Origin: Pedobacter sp. FW305-3-2-15-E-R2A2
GTDB taxonomy: Bacteria > Bacteroidota > Bacteroidia > Sphingobacteriales > Sphingobacteriaceae
Direction: 5' to 3'
NCBI RefSeq assembly: GCF_038446955.1
Contig: NZ_CP151803.1
Location: 62,001 to 126,000, forward strand
DNA: 64,000 nt
Numbering within the stretch: the first letter of the stretch is position 1; each line of letters opens with the position of its first letter. Positions 35,693-44,907 of this stretch are shown here, one piece after another. Under the pieces are notes generated by a model. The model had not been told where the DNA came from and searched no databases. It was given only the letters and a program-made list of their open reading frames with translations. The position numbers and the translations under genes were made by a program.

Positions 35693-37636
35693 ATGATAAA
35701 AACTACTTATACCTTCCTGACCACAGCATTATTGTTATGCTTTTATGGATCTGCTGAAGCACAGGAACAACCCGACCTGAGAGCGAGGGCCAACCGCCTT
35801 TTTCAGGAATATCAATATGCGAATGCCGCAAAAGGATACCTGAAACTGGTGGTTGTTAAAAAGCCAAGGCTAATGGACATGGAGCGCCTGGCCATTTGCT
35901 ACCGGAAGATGAACAATTTTGAAGATGCTGAAACCTGGTATGCCCGCATTGTTGCCGATCCGAAAAGCAGTACCGAAAATCTGATCCTTTATGGAGAAGT
36001 GCTTAAAACAAATGCCAGATATGAACAGGCAAAAAAGGTACTGCAGGAGTATGCTGCTAAAACCGGGAAGCATCAGGCAGTGGCCAACGAATTGGCAGGC
36101 TGTGATTCTGCGCAGGTCTGGATGGCCCATCCAACTGTCCATAAGCTGAAAAATGAAGCAGAAATCAATACACAAAATTCGGAATTTGCTGCCTTTCCTC
36201 AGGGAACAACAGTGTACTATGCCGGAGAACCTGCAACAGGGCTGATGGATAAAACATATGGCTGGACAGGAAATTCATTTCTGAAGATCTATACCGCAGA
36301 GCGCGGATCAGAAAATGAGCTTTCCAAGCCTGCTTTCGCCGGGAATACCCTCAATACAGAAAGCTTTCACATGGGACCGGTAACGGGAAATAAAGCAGGT
36401 GATGTTTTGTTCATTACCCGCACTTATCCAGGGAAAAAGGGAGAACTGAGCAGAGAAAACAAACGCAGTTATAAAACGAATACGCTGGAACTGTTTATTC
36501 AGAAAAAGGTAAATGGTGAATGGCAACAAGCGGAAGCCTTCCCTTATAACAAAGTACAGGAGTATTCTGTAGGACATGCGGCACTGAGTACTGATGAAAA
36601 AACACTGTATTTCGTTTCTGATATGCCGGGAGGTTACGGAGGAACAGACATCTGGTATGTTACTGCCAATACAGATGGCACCTGGTCTGCACCACTAAAC
36701 GCAGGAAAGGATATCAATACTTCAGCTAATGAACTTTTTCCCGCAATTGGTCCTGATGGGACATTGTTCTATTCAACCAGCGGTCTTCCGGGAATGGGAG
36801 GCCTCGATATTTTTAGTAGTAAAGGTCATGCTTCAAACTGGAGCAAGCCACAAAATCTGAGATTCCCCCTAAACTCGGCTGCGGATGATTTTGCCTTCGT
36901 GATCAACGGGGCAAACACCGCAGGCTTTATTTCTTCCAACCGTAAAGGAGGTAAAGGGGAGGATGACATTTATTCCTTCAGCCATCAGAAGGCAAGAATT
37001 ATTCTGGCTTTAGCAGGGGTTACCTATAACAAGAAAACCGGCGAGCGACTCCCCGCAGCTGCGGTCACTTTATTTAGCGGAGGGCGAACCATTACCGGCA
37101 AACAAAACAGCAAAGATGATGGAACTTTTTTCTTTGAGCTGGAAGTTGGTGCTGACTATCGTGTTCTGGCTACAAAAGAAGGTTTTTATGGCGACTCTAC
37201 TAGTCTGAGTACGCTGGGGCTAACTAAATCAGATACGCTTAAGGTGGCTTTAAATCTGAATCCGCTATTTGAGAAAGGGAAGGTGCTGAGGTTAGAGAAC
37301 ATCCATTATGATTTTGATAAAGCCAATATCCGCACAGATGCGGCTAAAATCCTGAATGAGCTGGTTCGTACCATGCGCGACAATCCAACTTTAAAAATTG
37401 AATTGGGAAGCCATACCGACTCCCGTGGGGTAGATGTGTATAACCTGGACTTGTCACAACGACGGGCAAATTCGGTGGTAAATTACCTTGTTTCCAGAGG
37501 GATTTCCCGCGATCGTATGACTGCTATGGGATATGGAGAGCAAAAGTTACTGAACCGCTGCGCAAACGGAGTGGCCTGTTCTGTTGCAGAACATCAGGCA
37601 AACCGCCGGACAGAATTTAAGGTCCTGGAATTTTAA
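35693..37636 (+). CDS. PorE-like OmpA-family protein (TPR, PD40, OmpA)
   Basis: A 647-residue periplasmic protein thought to tie type IX components to peptidoglycan. Order: signal peptide (MIKTTYTFLTTALLLCFYGSAEAQ); TPR-like repeats (about 25-145); a WD40-like/PD40 beta-propeller (about 165-430; YFVSDMPGGYGGTDIWYV); a carboxypeptidase-regulatory-like domain (about 440-525); and an OmpA peptidoglycan-binding domain (about 535-647; IHYDFDKANIRTDA, GSHTDSRG, LSQRRANSVVNYL), ending NRRTEFKVLEF. A Cys pair (CANGVAC) near the end is common in this group. No lipobox seen. Third gene of the adhesin operon, ending before a bidirectional terminator. Confidence 0.93.
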   Translation: MIKTTYTFLTTALLLCFYGSAEAQEQPDLRARANRLFQEYQYANAAKGYLKLVVVKKPRLMDMERLAICYRKMNNFEDAETWYARIVADPKSSTENLILYGEVLKTNARYEQAKKVLQEYAAKTGKHQAVANELAGCDSAQVWMAHPTVHKLKNEAEINTQNSEFAAFPQGTTVYYAGEPATGLMDKTYGWTGNSFLKIYTAERGSENELSKPAFAGNTLNTESFHMGPVTGNKAGDVLFITRTYPGKKGELSRENKRSYKTNTLELFIQKKVNGEWQQAEAFPYNKVQEYSVGHAALSTDEKTLYFVSDMPGGYGGTDIWYVTANTDGTWSAPLNAGKDINTSANELFPAIGPDGTLFYSTSGLPGMGGLDIFSSKGHASNWSKPQNLRFPLNSAADDFAFVINGANTAGFISSNRKGGKGEDDIYSFSHQKARIILALAGVTYNKKTGERLPAAAVTLFSGGRTITGKQNSKDDGTFFFELEVGADYRVLATKEGFYGDSTSLSTLGLTKSDTLKVALNLNPLFEKGKVLRLENIHYDFDKANIRTDAAKILNELVRTMRDNPTLKIELGSHTDSRGVDVYNLDLSQRRANSVVNYLVSRGISRDRMTAMGYGEQKLLNRCANGVACSVAEHQANRRTEFKVLEF

Positions 37637-37666
37637 TCCGATACAATAGAAGTTAAAATGATTCAA

Positions 37667-37706
37667 AAAAGAAAAGGGAGATGTATTTACACCTCCCTTT
37701 TCTTTT
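37667..37706. terminator. Bidirectional terminator between the PorE-like gene and dxs
   Basis: A perfect 14-bp stem (AAAAGAAAAGGGAG, 37667-37680, with its complement at 37693-37706) and a 12-base loop. The A-rich and T-rich ends make it functional in both directions for the convergent genes. Confidence 0.85.
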
Positions 37707-37727
37707 AATATGAAAATCGTTATTTCT

Positions 37728-39656
37728 TTACGATGCGATCGTCGCAGTTGTCCTTCTTACGGCCGTTTTTTTTACAGCGGTAATGATGGCATTCGTGTCA
37801 AATCCACACAGCGCCCATAATTCAGGTTGTTCTCCATGGTCTATGAACTCGTCAGGGATACCCAAACGGACCACATGTGAATTGTATTGATGATCTGCCA
37901 TAAACTCGAGTACAGCGCTTCCCATACCGCCCTGCAGACAGCCATCTTCTACTGTGATCACGTTTTTATAACGTTTGAATACATCATGCAATAGCGCTTC
38001 GTCCAAAGGTTTCACAAAACGCATGTCGTAATGTGCCGGATGAATGCCCTCACTGTTCAGCTCTTTACAAGCTTCAACAGCAAAGTTTCCGACGTGTCCG
38101 ATCGTTAATATCGCCACATCTTCTCCATCGCAGATTTTCCTGCCTTTTCCAATCTCCAATGCTTTAAATGGACGTTTCCAATCGGTAAGCACCCCGTTTC
38201 CTCTCGGATAACGGATCGAAAACGGCCCTGCATTTTCCTGCTGTGCAGTATACATCAGGTTTCTCAGTTCTTCTTCATTCATTGGAGCTGCAACAGTCAT
38301 ATTTGGAATACAACGCATGTAAGCAAGGTCATAAGCCCCATGGTGGGTTGCCCCATCAGAGCCTGCAAAACCGGCCCGGTCTAAACAGAATACTACATTA
38401 AGGTTCTGAATCGCCACATCATGAATCACCTGATCATAGGCCCTTTGCATAAAGCTGGAATAGATGTTACAGAAAGGAACAAGTCCTTGTGTAGCCAATC
38501 CGGCAGAAAAGGTAACCGCATGTTGTTCTGCAATACCCACATCAAATGCACGGGTAGGCATGGCTTTCATCATGATGTTCATGGAAGAGCCCGAAGGCAT
38601 GGCAGGAGTAATCCCGACAATCTTTTTATTGGCCTCGGCAAGTTCTACCAGGGTATGTCCAAAAACATCCTGATATTTCGGTGGCTGAGGTTTATCGGAA
38701 ACCGGCTTTTTAATCTCTCCGGTAATTTTATCAAATAATCCGGGTGCATGCCACTTGGTCTGGTCTTTCTCCGCAAGGGCAAAACCTTTTCCTTTTACCG
38801 TTACACAATGCAACAGCTTAGGGCCGGGAATGTCTTTCAGGTCAGAAATTACCTGTGCCAGACGTTGTACATCATGGCCATCCACAGGACCAAAATACCT
38901 GAAATTTAAGGCTTCAAATAAATTGCTTTGCTTCAGTAAGGTTCCTTTAATGCTTTTCTCAATTTTCTTTACAAACTTGTGCGCATTTGGCCCAAGTTCA
39001 GAAAGCTTGATCAAAACATTAGAAATGTCATCACGGAAACGATTGTATGATTTAGAAGTGGTAATGCTTGTTAAATATTCTTTTAAGGCGCCAACATTAG
39101 GATCAATAGACATACAGTTGTCGTTCAGGATCACCAACAGGTTCGAATTTTCGATGCCCGCATGGTTTAATCCCTCAAAAGCCAATCCGGCAGTCATGGC
39201 CCCATCACCGATCACCGCAACGTGCTGACGGTCGGTTTCTCCTTTATAATGAGACGCTACAGCCATTCCCAGTGCGGCAGAAATAGAGGTGGAAGAGTGG
39301 CCAACACCAAAGGTATCGTATTCACTTTCACTGATCTTAGGGAAGCCACTGATCCCGTTCATAATACGGTTGGTGTGAAAAACCGACTTTCTTCCGGTCA
39401 GGATCTTATGGCCATAAGCCTGGTGTCCAACATCCCAAACTAATTTGTCGTAAGGCGTATTTAAAGCATAATGTAAGGCTACTGTAAGTTCTACAACACC
39501 CAGACTTGCGCCAAAATGCCCCCCGTTTACACTCACTACATCAATAATGTACTGACGCAGCTCCTGACAGATTTGTTCAAGGTCTTGTTCTTTATACTGC
39601 TTTAAATCAGCAGGATAATTAATGTTTGGTAATAATGGACGGGTAATATCTTCCAT
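37728..39656 (-). CDS. dxs: 1-deoxy-D-xylulose-5-phosphate synthase
   Basis: First enzyme of the MEP isoprenoid pathway; condenses pyruvate and glyceraldehyde 3-phosphate using thiamine diphosphate. The protein has 642 residues from the ATG at 39656 (MEDITRPLLPNINYP); the open frame continues 22 codons upstream without a believable start. Visible features: HFGASLGVVELTVALHY, thiamine-diphosphate motif GDGAMTAGLAFEGLNHAG to NDNCMSIDPN, transketolase catalytic Glu in DVGIAEQHAVTFSAGLA, and DRAGFAGSDGATHHG. Full length. Divergent from glyA over 93 bases. Confidence 0.97.
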   Translation of the reverse strand: MEDITRPLLPNINYPADLKQYKEQDLEQICQELRQYIIDVVSVNGGHFGASLGVVELTVALHYALNTPYDKLVWDVGHQAYGHKILTGRKSVFHTNRIMNGISGFPKISESEYDTFGVGHSSTSISAALGMAVASHYKGETDRQHVAVIGDGAMTAGLAFEGLNHAGIENSNLLVILNDNCMSIDPNVGALKEYLTSITTSKSYNRFRDDISNVLIKLSELGPNAHKFVKKIEKSIKGTLLKQSNLFEALNFRYFGPVDGHDVQRLAQVISDLKDIPGPKLLHCVTVKGKGFALAEKDQTKWHAPGLFDKITGEIKKPVSDKPQPPKYQDVFGHTLVELAEANKKIVGITPAMPSGSSMNIMMKAMPTRAFDVGIAEQHAVTFSAGLATQGLVPFCNIYSSFMQRAYDQVIHDVAIQNLNVVFCLDRAGFAGSDGATHHGAYDLAYMRCIPNMTVAAPMNEEELRNLMYTAQQENAGPFSIRYPRGNGVLTDWKRPFKALEIGKGRKICDGEDVAILTIGHVGNFAVEACKELNSEGIHPAHYDMRFVKPLDEALLHDVFKRYKNVITVEDGCLQGGMGSAVLEFMADHQYNSHVVRLGIPDEFIDHGEQPELWALCGFDTNAIITAVKKTAVRRTTATIAS

Positions 39657-39680
39657 GCAGTGTTTTATAGAATAGAAGTA

Positions 39681-39688
39681 CAAAGTAA
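39681..39688 (-). promoter_or_regulatory. -7 element of dxs
   Basis: TTACTTTG on the minus strand (one mismatch to TAnnTTTG), giving a leader of about 19 bases. A TTTG further upstream is spaced only 13 bases, so the -33 element is uncertain. Confidence 0.4.
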
Positions 39689-39749
39689 GGTATTTTGTTG
39701 CCAAACTAAGAAGGAAAATCATTAATTTTACAAATTAATACTTCAATAA

Positions 39750-41021
39750 ATGACTAGAGATACTTTAATTTTTGATTTGATTGACAGGGAATTGGACCGT
39801 CAGGAAAATGGCCTTGAACTGATCGCTTCTGAAAACTTTGTAAGCAAACAGGTAATGGAAGCCGCAGGATCGTGTTTAACAAATAAATATGCCGAAGGCC
39901 TTCCGGGGAAACGATATTATGGCGGTTGCCAGATCGTAGATGAGGTAGAAACCTTGGCTATTGACCGTGCCAAGCAACTTTTTGGTGCAGAATGGGTAAA
40001 CGTACAACCGCATTCAGGTGCTCAGGCAAATGCTGCGGTAATGCTTGCTGTCATTCAGCCGGGAGATAAAATCTTAGGATTTGACCTTTCTCATGGCGGA
40101 CACTTAACCCATGGTTCACCGGTTAACTTTTCAGGAAAACTGTATCAGCCTTTATTTTATGGCGTTAAAAAAGAAGACGGGCTTATCGACTATGCTAAAC
40201 TGGAAGAAATTGCTTTAGCAGAACGTCCTAAACTGATCATCTGTGGTGCTTCAGCTTATTCAAGAGAGTGGGATTACGCATTTATCCGTAGTGTAGCTGA
40301 TAAAATCGGTGCATTGGTGCTTGCTGACATTTCACACCCTGCCGGAATGATTGCCCGTGGATTATTGGCCAACCCACTTCCACATTGCCATATCGTAACC
40401 ACGACTACCCACAAAACCCTTCGCGGACCTCGTGGCGGAATGATCATGATGGGTAAAGATTTTGAAAATCCTTTCGGATTGAAAACTCCTAAAGGCGAAA
40501 CAAGAATGATGTCTTCTGTATTGGATATGGCGGTGTTCCCTGGAACACAAGGCGGACCATTAGAGCACATCATCGCTGCTAAAGCCATCGCTTTCGGTGA
40601 GGCATTAAGTGACGAATATTTAACCTATATCAAACAGGTGAAATCCAATGCTCAGGCGATGGCCAAAGCCTTCGTTGCAAAAGGTTATGGCATCATCTCA
40701 GGTGGTACAGATAACCATTTGATGTTAATCGATCTGCGCAATAAAAATATAACTGGAAAAGCAGCGGAGAATGCGCTGGAAAAAGCAGATATTACCGTGA
40801 ATAAGAATATGGTTCCTTTTGATGATAAATCACCTTTTGTAACTTCAGGTATCCGTGTAGGAACTGCAGCCATTACCACAAGAGGTTTTAAAGAAGCTGA
40901 AATGGAAACCATAGTTGATCTGATTGATCAGGTAATTACCAATGCGGAGGATGAGAACAATTTGAAAGCGGTAAAGGAAAAAGTAATTAATCTGGTAAGT
41001 CGGTTCCCCTTATATAAATAA
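39750..41021 (+). CDS. glyA: Serine hydroxymethyltransferase
   Basis: PLP enzyme converting serine and tetrahydrofolate to glycine and 5,10-methylene-tetrahydrofolate. The protein has 423 residues, the usual length. Signature segments: [37 protein letters not shown] lysine Lys222 in [14 protein letters not shown], and [14 protein letters not shown]. Divergent from dxs and followed 20 bases later by a hybrid histidine kinase that may be co-transcribed. Confidence 0.98.
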   Translation: MTRDTLIFDLIDRELDRQENGLELIASENFVSKQVMEAAGSCLTNKYAEGLPGKRYYGGCQIVDEVETLAIDRAKQLFGAEWVNVQPHSGAQANAAVMLAVIQPGDKILGFDLSHGGHLTHGSPVNFSGKLYQPLFYGVKKEDGLIDYAKLEEIALAERPKLIICGASAYSREWDYAFIRSVADKIGALVLADISHPAGMIARGLLANPLPHCHIVTTTTHKTLRGPRGGMIMMGKDFENPFGLKTPKGETRMMSSVLDMAVFPGTQGGPLEHIIAAKAIAFGEALSDEYLTYIKQVKSNAQAMAKAFVAKGYGIISGGTDNHLMLIDLRNKNITGKAAENALEKADITVNKNMVPFDDKSPFVTSGIRVGTAAITTRGFKEAEMETIVDLIDQVITNAEDENNLKAVKEKVINLVSRFPLYK

Positions 41022-41041
41022 ACCGGGACTGAATTGCTTAA

Positions 41042-43807
41042 ATGTTAACTAATAGCCAGAATTCATCAACTAATGAGCAAGAGCGCTTAAGGGCGTTGCA
41101 TGATTATGATATATTGGATACTCCGCCGGAGACTGAATTCGATAATATCACCAAGCTAGCCAGCTTGATCTGCAACACACCTATTGCGTTGATCGTATTA
41201 GTTGATGAAAACCGGCTGTGGTTTAAGTCTGTATTAGGGGTTCAATGCCGCGAAGTCCCAAGAGACGTCTCCTTTGCCAAATATGTGATGCAGGGCGAAG
41301 AGGTATTTGAGGTTTGTGATGCCCTCAGTGATGAGCGCTTTGTTAACCATCCCGCCGTGATCGACGGAAGCCATGTCAGGTATTATGCCGGTGCACCGCT
41401 GATTGATGAGCACGGCTTTAAGCTCGGGACGATCTGTGTTTTCGATCAGGTCCCTAAAAAGCTAAGCAAAGAGCAAAAAGAAGGCATTCAAATCCTTGCC
41501 AAAGAAATCATTACCCATATTTCCCTTCGGAAAAAAGCGCTCGAACTGAACATCAAAAATCAGCGCTTTGAAGAATTATTGAACATCTCTACGGTATCTC
41601 CCGAAATTCATTGCATACTGGATGATAAAGGCGAACTGCTGTTTGTCAACAATGCGATTACCAATGTGCTGGAATACGAGGTGGAGGAAGCCATAGGACT
41701 AAGTGCATGGGGGCTTTGCTACCGTGACGACATCACAAGGGTTGTCAATACCATCGAGGCCGGACTCTCTGCCGGAATTAAGCAGTTTAATGTAGATTTC
41801 AGAATTGTCAGTAAAAGCGGAGTCATTCGCTGGTTAAGCTGGAATATGGTCTGTAAAAACAGGCGTTGGTACGCCTATGGCAGAGATATTACCGAGAATA
41901 AACGGGTAGAAAATGAGCTGATGAAGCTGTCTTTTGTAGCCAGTAAGGTAAATAATGCCGTGGTGATTAACGATGCCAGTAACCATGTGACCTGGGTGAA
42001 TGCCGCTTTTGAAAAAATTACCGGATTTACCCTGGAAGACATGAAAGGCAACCGGCTTGGCGACTTGATCCAGGGGCCGGGAACGGATCTGGAACTCATC
42101 GAACAGGCCAGAGAGCTGACGAATAATAACCAGTCTTTTACAGTTGACCTTTTAGCCTATCGTAAGGATAAACAGCCCATCTGGTTGTCAATCTATAATA
42201 CGGTTGTCTTTAATGACGAAGGGAAAGTAGAAATCGAAGTAGAGATCATTCTCGATATTACAGAAAAGAAAAAGGCGGAAGAAGAATTGCAATTGCTATC
42301 CTTAGTGGCCAGTAAGACTGATACGGGAGTAAACATCTCCGATGAAAATGGAAATACCACCTGGATCAACCATTCGCTGGAAAAGTTAACTGGTTATTCT
42401 TTAAGCGAGCTACAGGGACTTCAGCTGGGTGATATCCTGGCACCGGAAGGTGATGTACAACGCCAACTCATTTTAGCCTCCAGAGAGAAAGCAAACAACC
42501 GGGAGTCTTATGCGATAGAAGTTCAGGCAAAGAAGAAATCCGGAGAATCAATCTGGCTTTCTGTTTCCAATACCCCGATCGTGAATGAGAAAGGGAAGGT
42601 AGAACGACAAATCGACCTGATTACTGATATTTCTCAACGGAAACAGGTAGAAAAAGAAATGGTCGAAGCTAAAGAACAGGCATTACAGCTCAGTGCAGCA
42701 AAAGAAATGTTCCTTTCTGTCATGAGTCATGAAATCAGAACGCCCCTAAATGCGGTGATTGGAATGGCGCACCTGCTGTTGGACAATGATCCTAAAGAAT
42801 CCCAGCTTCATGACCTTAACCTGCTGCGGTTCTCCGCAGAAAACCTGTTGAACATCATCAATGACATTCTGGACCTTACCAAAATGGAGACCGGAAATGT
42901 GCAACTGGAAACCATTCCGTTTAGCTTAAAAACCCTGGCTTCAGATGTGGTAAGTTCCTTGCATATGACCGTATCTGCGCGAAATAATAAATTGGAGCTG
43001 ATCTGCGATGAGAATATTCCAGGGTATATTAAAGGAGATAAAACGCGTTTGTATCAGGTATTGATGAATTTACTTGGTAATTCTATCAAATTTACTCAGA
43101 GCGGGAGTATCATATTGAAGATCCGGCAGCTGACCGAGGACGATAAAAATGTATTGCTTTATTTTGAGGTCCGGGATACCGGAATCGGAATCGCGCAGGA
43201 AAAATTAGCTTATATCTTTGAACCCTTTATTCAGGCCAGAACGGACATCTCCAGGAAATATGGCGGAACCGGATTGGGTTTAACCATTACCAGGAAAATG
43301 CTGGAGCTCTATGGTGCCGATATTCATGTGGAGAGTGAAGAAGGAAAGGGAACCGTATTTTATTTCTCCATTTCTTTTGAAAAGGCATCGGATTACATCC
43401 CTCAGGTAAAGCCCCTGAAGCAGCCGGATATGTTTACCGATAAACGGATTCTTGTGGTCGATGACAATGAGATTAATGCCCTGATTGCAAAGCGAATATT
43501 TGGCAAATGGGGACTTAACCTGGATTTTGCTTCCAATGGGGAAGAGGCAATAGAAAAAGTGGGCAATAATATTTATGACCTGATCTTTATGGACATTAAA
43601 ATGCCGGGAATTGATGGGTTCGAAACCACGAGCCTGATTCGTGCGATGGAGGGTGCTTATTTTAAAAATGTACCAATTGTTGCTTTAACAGCTTCAACGC
43701 TCCATGATGAACACAGTAAGTTCAACGAGTGCGGTATGAATGGACATATCTTAAAGCCCTTTAAGCCCGAAGAAATGCGGAACATCCTTTCCGAATACCT
43801 GAGGTAA
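41042..43807 (+). CDS. Hybrid sensor histidine kinase (GAF-3xPAS-HisKA-HATPase-REC)
   Basis: A 921-residue soluble sensor kinase. Order: GAF (about 15-165; VDENRLWFKSVLGVQ), PAS 1 (about 180-290), PAS 2 and PAS 3 (about 295-415 and 420-540), HisKA with His563 in FLSVMSHEIRTPLNAV, HATPase (DTGIGI; GGTGLGLTI), and one receiver with Asp851 (MDIKMPGIDGF). PAS 2 and PAS 3 are clear duplicates (LSFVASKVNNAVVIND / LSLVASKTDTGVNISD). Both look like LOV-type PAS folds, keeping GxxxxxxxQGPGTD-like spacing in PAS 2 but lacking the flavin-binding Cys. The GAF domain is paralogous to that in the kinase at 11879. No dedicated partner adjacent. Confidence 0.93.
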   Translation: MLTNSQNSSTNEQERLRALHDYDILDTPPETEFDNITKLASLICNTPIALIVLVDENRLWFKSVLGVQCREVPRDVSFAKYVMQGEEVFEVCDALSDERFVNHPAVIDGSHVRYYAGAPLIDEHGFKLGTICVFDQVPKKLSKEQKEGIQILAKEIITHISLRKKALELNIKNQRFEELLNISTVSPEIHCILDDKGELLFVNNAITNVLEYEVEEAIGLSAWGLCYRDDITRVVNTIEAGLSAGIKQFNVDFRIVSKSGVIRWLSWNMVCKNRRWYAYGRDITENKRVENELMKLSFVASKVNNAVVINDASNHVTWVNAAFEKITGFTLEDMKGNRLGDLIQGPGTDLELIEQARELTNNNQSFTVDLLAYRKDKQPIWLSIYNTVVFNDEGKVEIEVEIILDITEKKKAEEELQLLSLVASKTDTGVNISDENGNTTWINHSLEKLTGYSLSELQGLQLGDILAPEGDVQRQLILASREKANNRESYAIEVQAKKKSGESIWLSVSNTPIVNEKGKVERQIDLITDISQRKQVEKEMVEAKEQALQLSAAKEMFLSVMSHEIRTPLNAVIGMAHLLLDNDPKESQLHDLNLLRFSAENLLNIINDILDLTKMETGNVQLETIPFSLKTLASDVVSSLHMTVSARNNKLELICDENIPGYIKGDKTRLYQVLMNLLGNSIKFTQSGSIILKIRQLTEDDKNVLLYFEVRDTGIGIAQEKLAYIFEPFIQARTDISRKYGGTGLGLTITRKMLELYGADIHVESEEGKGTVFYFSISFEKASDYIPQVKPLKQPDMFTDKRILVVDDNEINALIAKRIFGKWGLNLDFASNGEEAIEKVGNNIYDLIFMDIKMPGIDGFETTSLIRAMEGAYFKNVPIVALTASTLHDEHSKFNECGMNGHILKPFKPEEMRNILSEYLR

Positions 43808-43809
43808 AA

Positions 43810-44361
43810 TTAAAAACCAATTGCTTTTATTAAAAAATCCGCCCTGTCGCGAATGGATACTTTTGGAATTTCCAAGGTCTGGTAACCGAATTTTGTGTAA
43901 ACCCTTTGCATCATTTTGTAGGTTTCCACAGCTTCGGGGAAAGATTGTTTCCGCTCGGTATCGTTCCTGTAAATCTCTTCCCAGGGAGGAGTGATAAAAA
44001 CAAGGGGATGGTAACGCAGGCTTTTAGCAATTTCTTTTATCTCCCTGCCCGGTTGCAGTCTGCAGAGCTCCATGTAGCCTATTACATCGGGAATACCCCG
44101 GTCAAAAAAAACCGGTTGTTGCTGTTCTCCACAGGTCAGGAAGTCCTCATGCGCTTGCCGGAACATGAGTTCCCCAAACAACATTGGTGATTTCCAGGGG
44201 AGCGCGATGCCTTTTATATTCATTTGATGGATGATGATTTGTCTGCCGGTTTCGGGGATACAAATGTATTTTCGCCTTTCCAGCTCTTCAAGCAGGGAAG
44301 TTTTGCCCATTCCTGGTCCACCGGTAATCACAAAAAAGTTCTTTTTGTTTACTGTTTTCAT
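43810..44361 (-). CDS. AAA_28-type P-loop ATPase
   Basis: A 183-residue soluble nucleotide-binding protein. Walker A is GGPGMGKTSLLEEL (about 14-27); a Walker B-like segment is PVFFDRGIPDVIGY; a lid-like motif is NDTERKQSFPEAVETYKMM, characteristic of the small AAA_28 family found across Bacteroidota. Members resemble nucleoside or small-molecule kinases; substrate unknown. It is convergent with the kinase gene (two bases between stops). A perfect dyad (44381-44397) lies in its upstream region. Confidence 0.85.
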   Translation of the reverse strand: MKTVNKKNFFVITGGPGMGKTSLLEELERRKYICIPETGRQIIIHQMNIKGIALPWKSPMLFGELMFRQAHEDFLTCGEQQQPVFFDRGIPDVIGYMELCRLQPGREIKEIAKSLRYHPLVFITPPWEEIYRNDTERKQSFPEAVETYKMMQRVYTKFGYQTLEIPKVSIRDRADFLIKAIGF

Positions 44362-44380
44362 AGAGATGTATTTGTCTTTT

Positions 44381-44397
44381 ATAGCTTATAAAGCTAT
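44381..44397. promoter_or_regulatory. Perfect dyad upstream of the ATPase gene
   Basis: ATAGCTT-ATA-AAGCTAT, perfect 7-bp arms, 20 bases before the minus-strand ATG. Candidate operator or leader hairpin. Confidence 0.35.
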
Positions 44398-44636
44398 TGT
44401 AAGCATGTTTGTAGCGGTATGCTTATGGTGATTTCATTGGAATATAAGTTGTTTTTCGCTGACGACGAAGGGATAGCAGCTGTTGCTTTACTGCGATATT
44501 GCTGAGGCCGAGTTAAATAAAAAAACGGGTTGAAGATTGCTTAAAAGCAGATTGAATTCAACGTCTTAAAAGAATGAATCAGGAGAAAATAAAGATGAAA
44601 TGTGGGGAATAAAAAGCGATTTTTTTTGAAAAGATA

Positions 44637-44691
44637 AAGGGCCGATATCTCACGAGAGTGAAAGTATCGACCCTTAAATTAACGCTCTCAA
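44637..44691 (-). repeat. Hairpin element copy 1 (possible small RNA)
   Basis: On the minus strand a 16-base flank TTGAGAGCGTTAATTT (44676-44691) runs into a hairpin AAGGGTCGATA...TATCGGCCCTT (44637-44675), which is followed by a T-rich tail (TTATCTTTTC). Shares the flank and the hairpin base with copy 2 at 44800. A promoter-like pair lies just upstream. Confidence 0.6.
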
Positions 44692-44694
44692 GTA

Positions 44695-44726
44695 CAAAGT
44701 AAAGGAAAAGAAATCAATTGGCAAAA
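44695..44726 (-). promoter_or_regulatory. Promoter-like sequence driving hairpin element copy 1
   Basis: Minus strand: TTTTG (44722-44726), exactly 19 bases, then TTACTTTG (44695-44702), close to the Bacteroidota consensus. Transcription would start near 44688 and run straight into the hairpin, giving an RNA of about 60 bases. Confidence 0.5.
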
Positions 44727-44799
44727 TTTATTTTTAAATAATTTAGTTTTCATGGGATTGAGTAATCAGGAGGGGTGTTTTCAGGTTCCGGGAAAAGTA

Positions 44800-44859
44800 A
44801 AGGGCCGATATTTCTGTATAGAAAATATCAGCCCTTACCATCTAAATTAACGCTCTCAA
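44800..44859 (-). repeat. Hairpin element copy 2
   Basis: Second copy: identical 16-base flank (44844-44859), then hairpin AAGGGCTGATATTT...AAATATCGGCCCTT (44800-44836), with a 14-15-bp stem, then TTTACTTTTC. It lies about 50 bases beyond the comF-like stop codon and may also terminate that transcript. TATATTTG overlaps the flank's start. Confidence 0.6.
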
Positions 44860-44907
44860 ATATATAAACGAGCTTATTCGCAGAATGTTATGAGGGGCCT
44901 TATTTTT

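Larger units (their letters stand above)
44362..44907. other. 546-base intergenic region with dyad and two hairpin elements
   Basis: No credible protein gene. Contents are annotated separately: a 17-base dyad near the ATPase start, and two copies of a hairpin element with a shared flank. The stretch between about 44400 and 44630 shows nothing I can name. Confidence 0.6.

Noticed and set aside
38421..39443. Plus-strand open frames inside dxs, up to 157 codons
   Set aside because: Antisense to a clearly recognised dxs gene, with no family resemblance.
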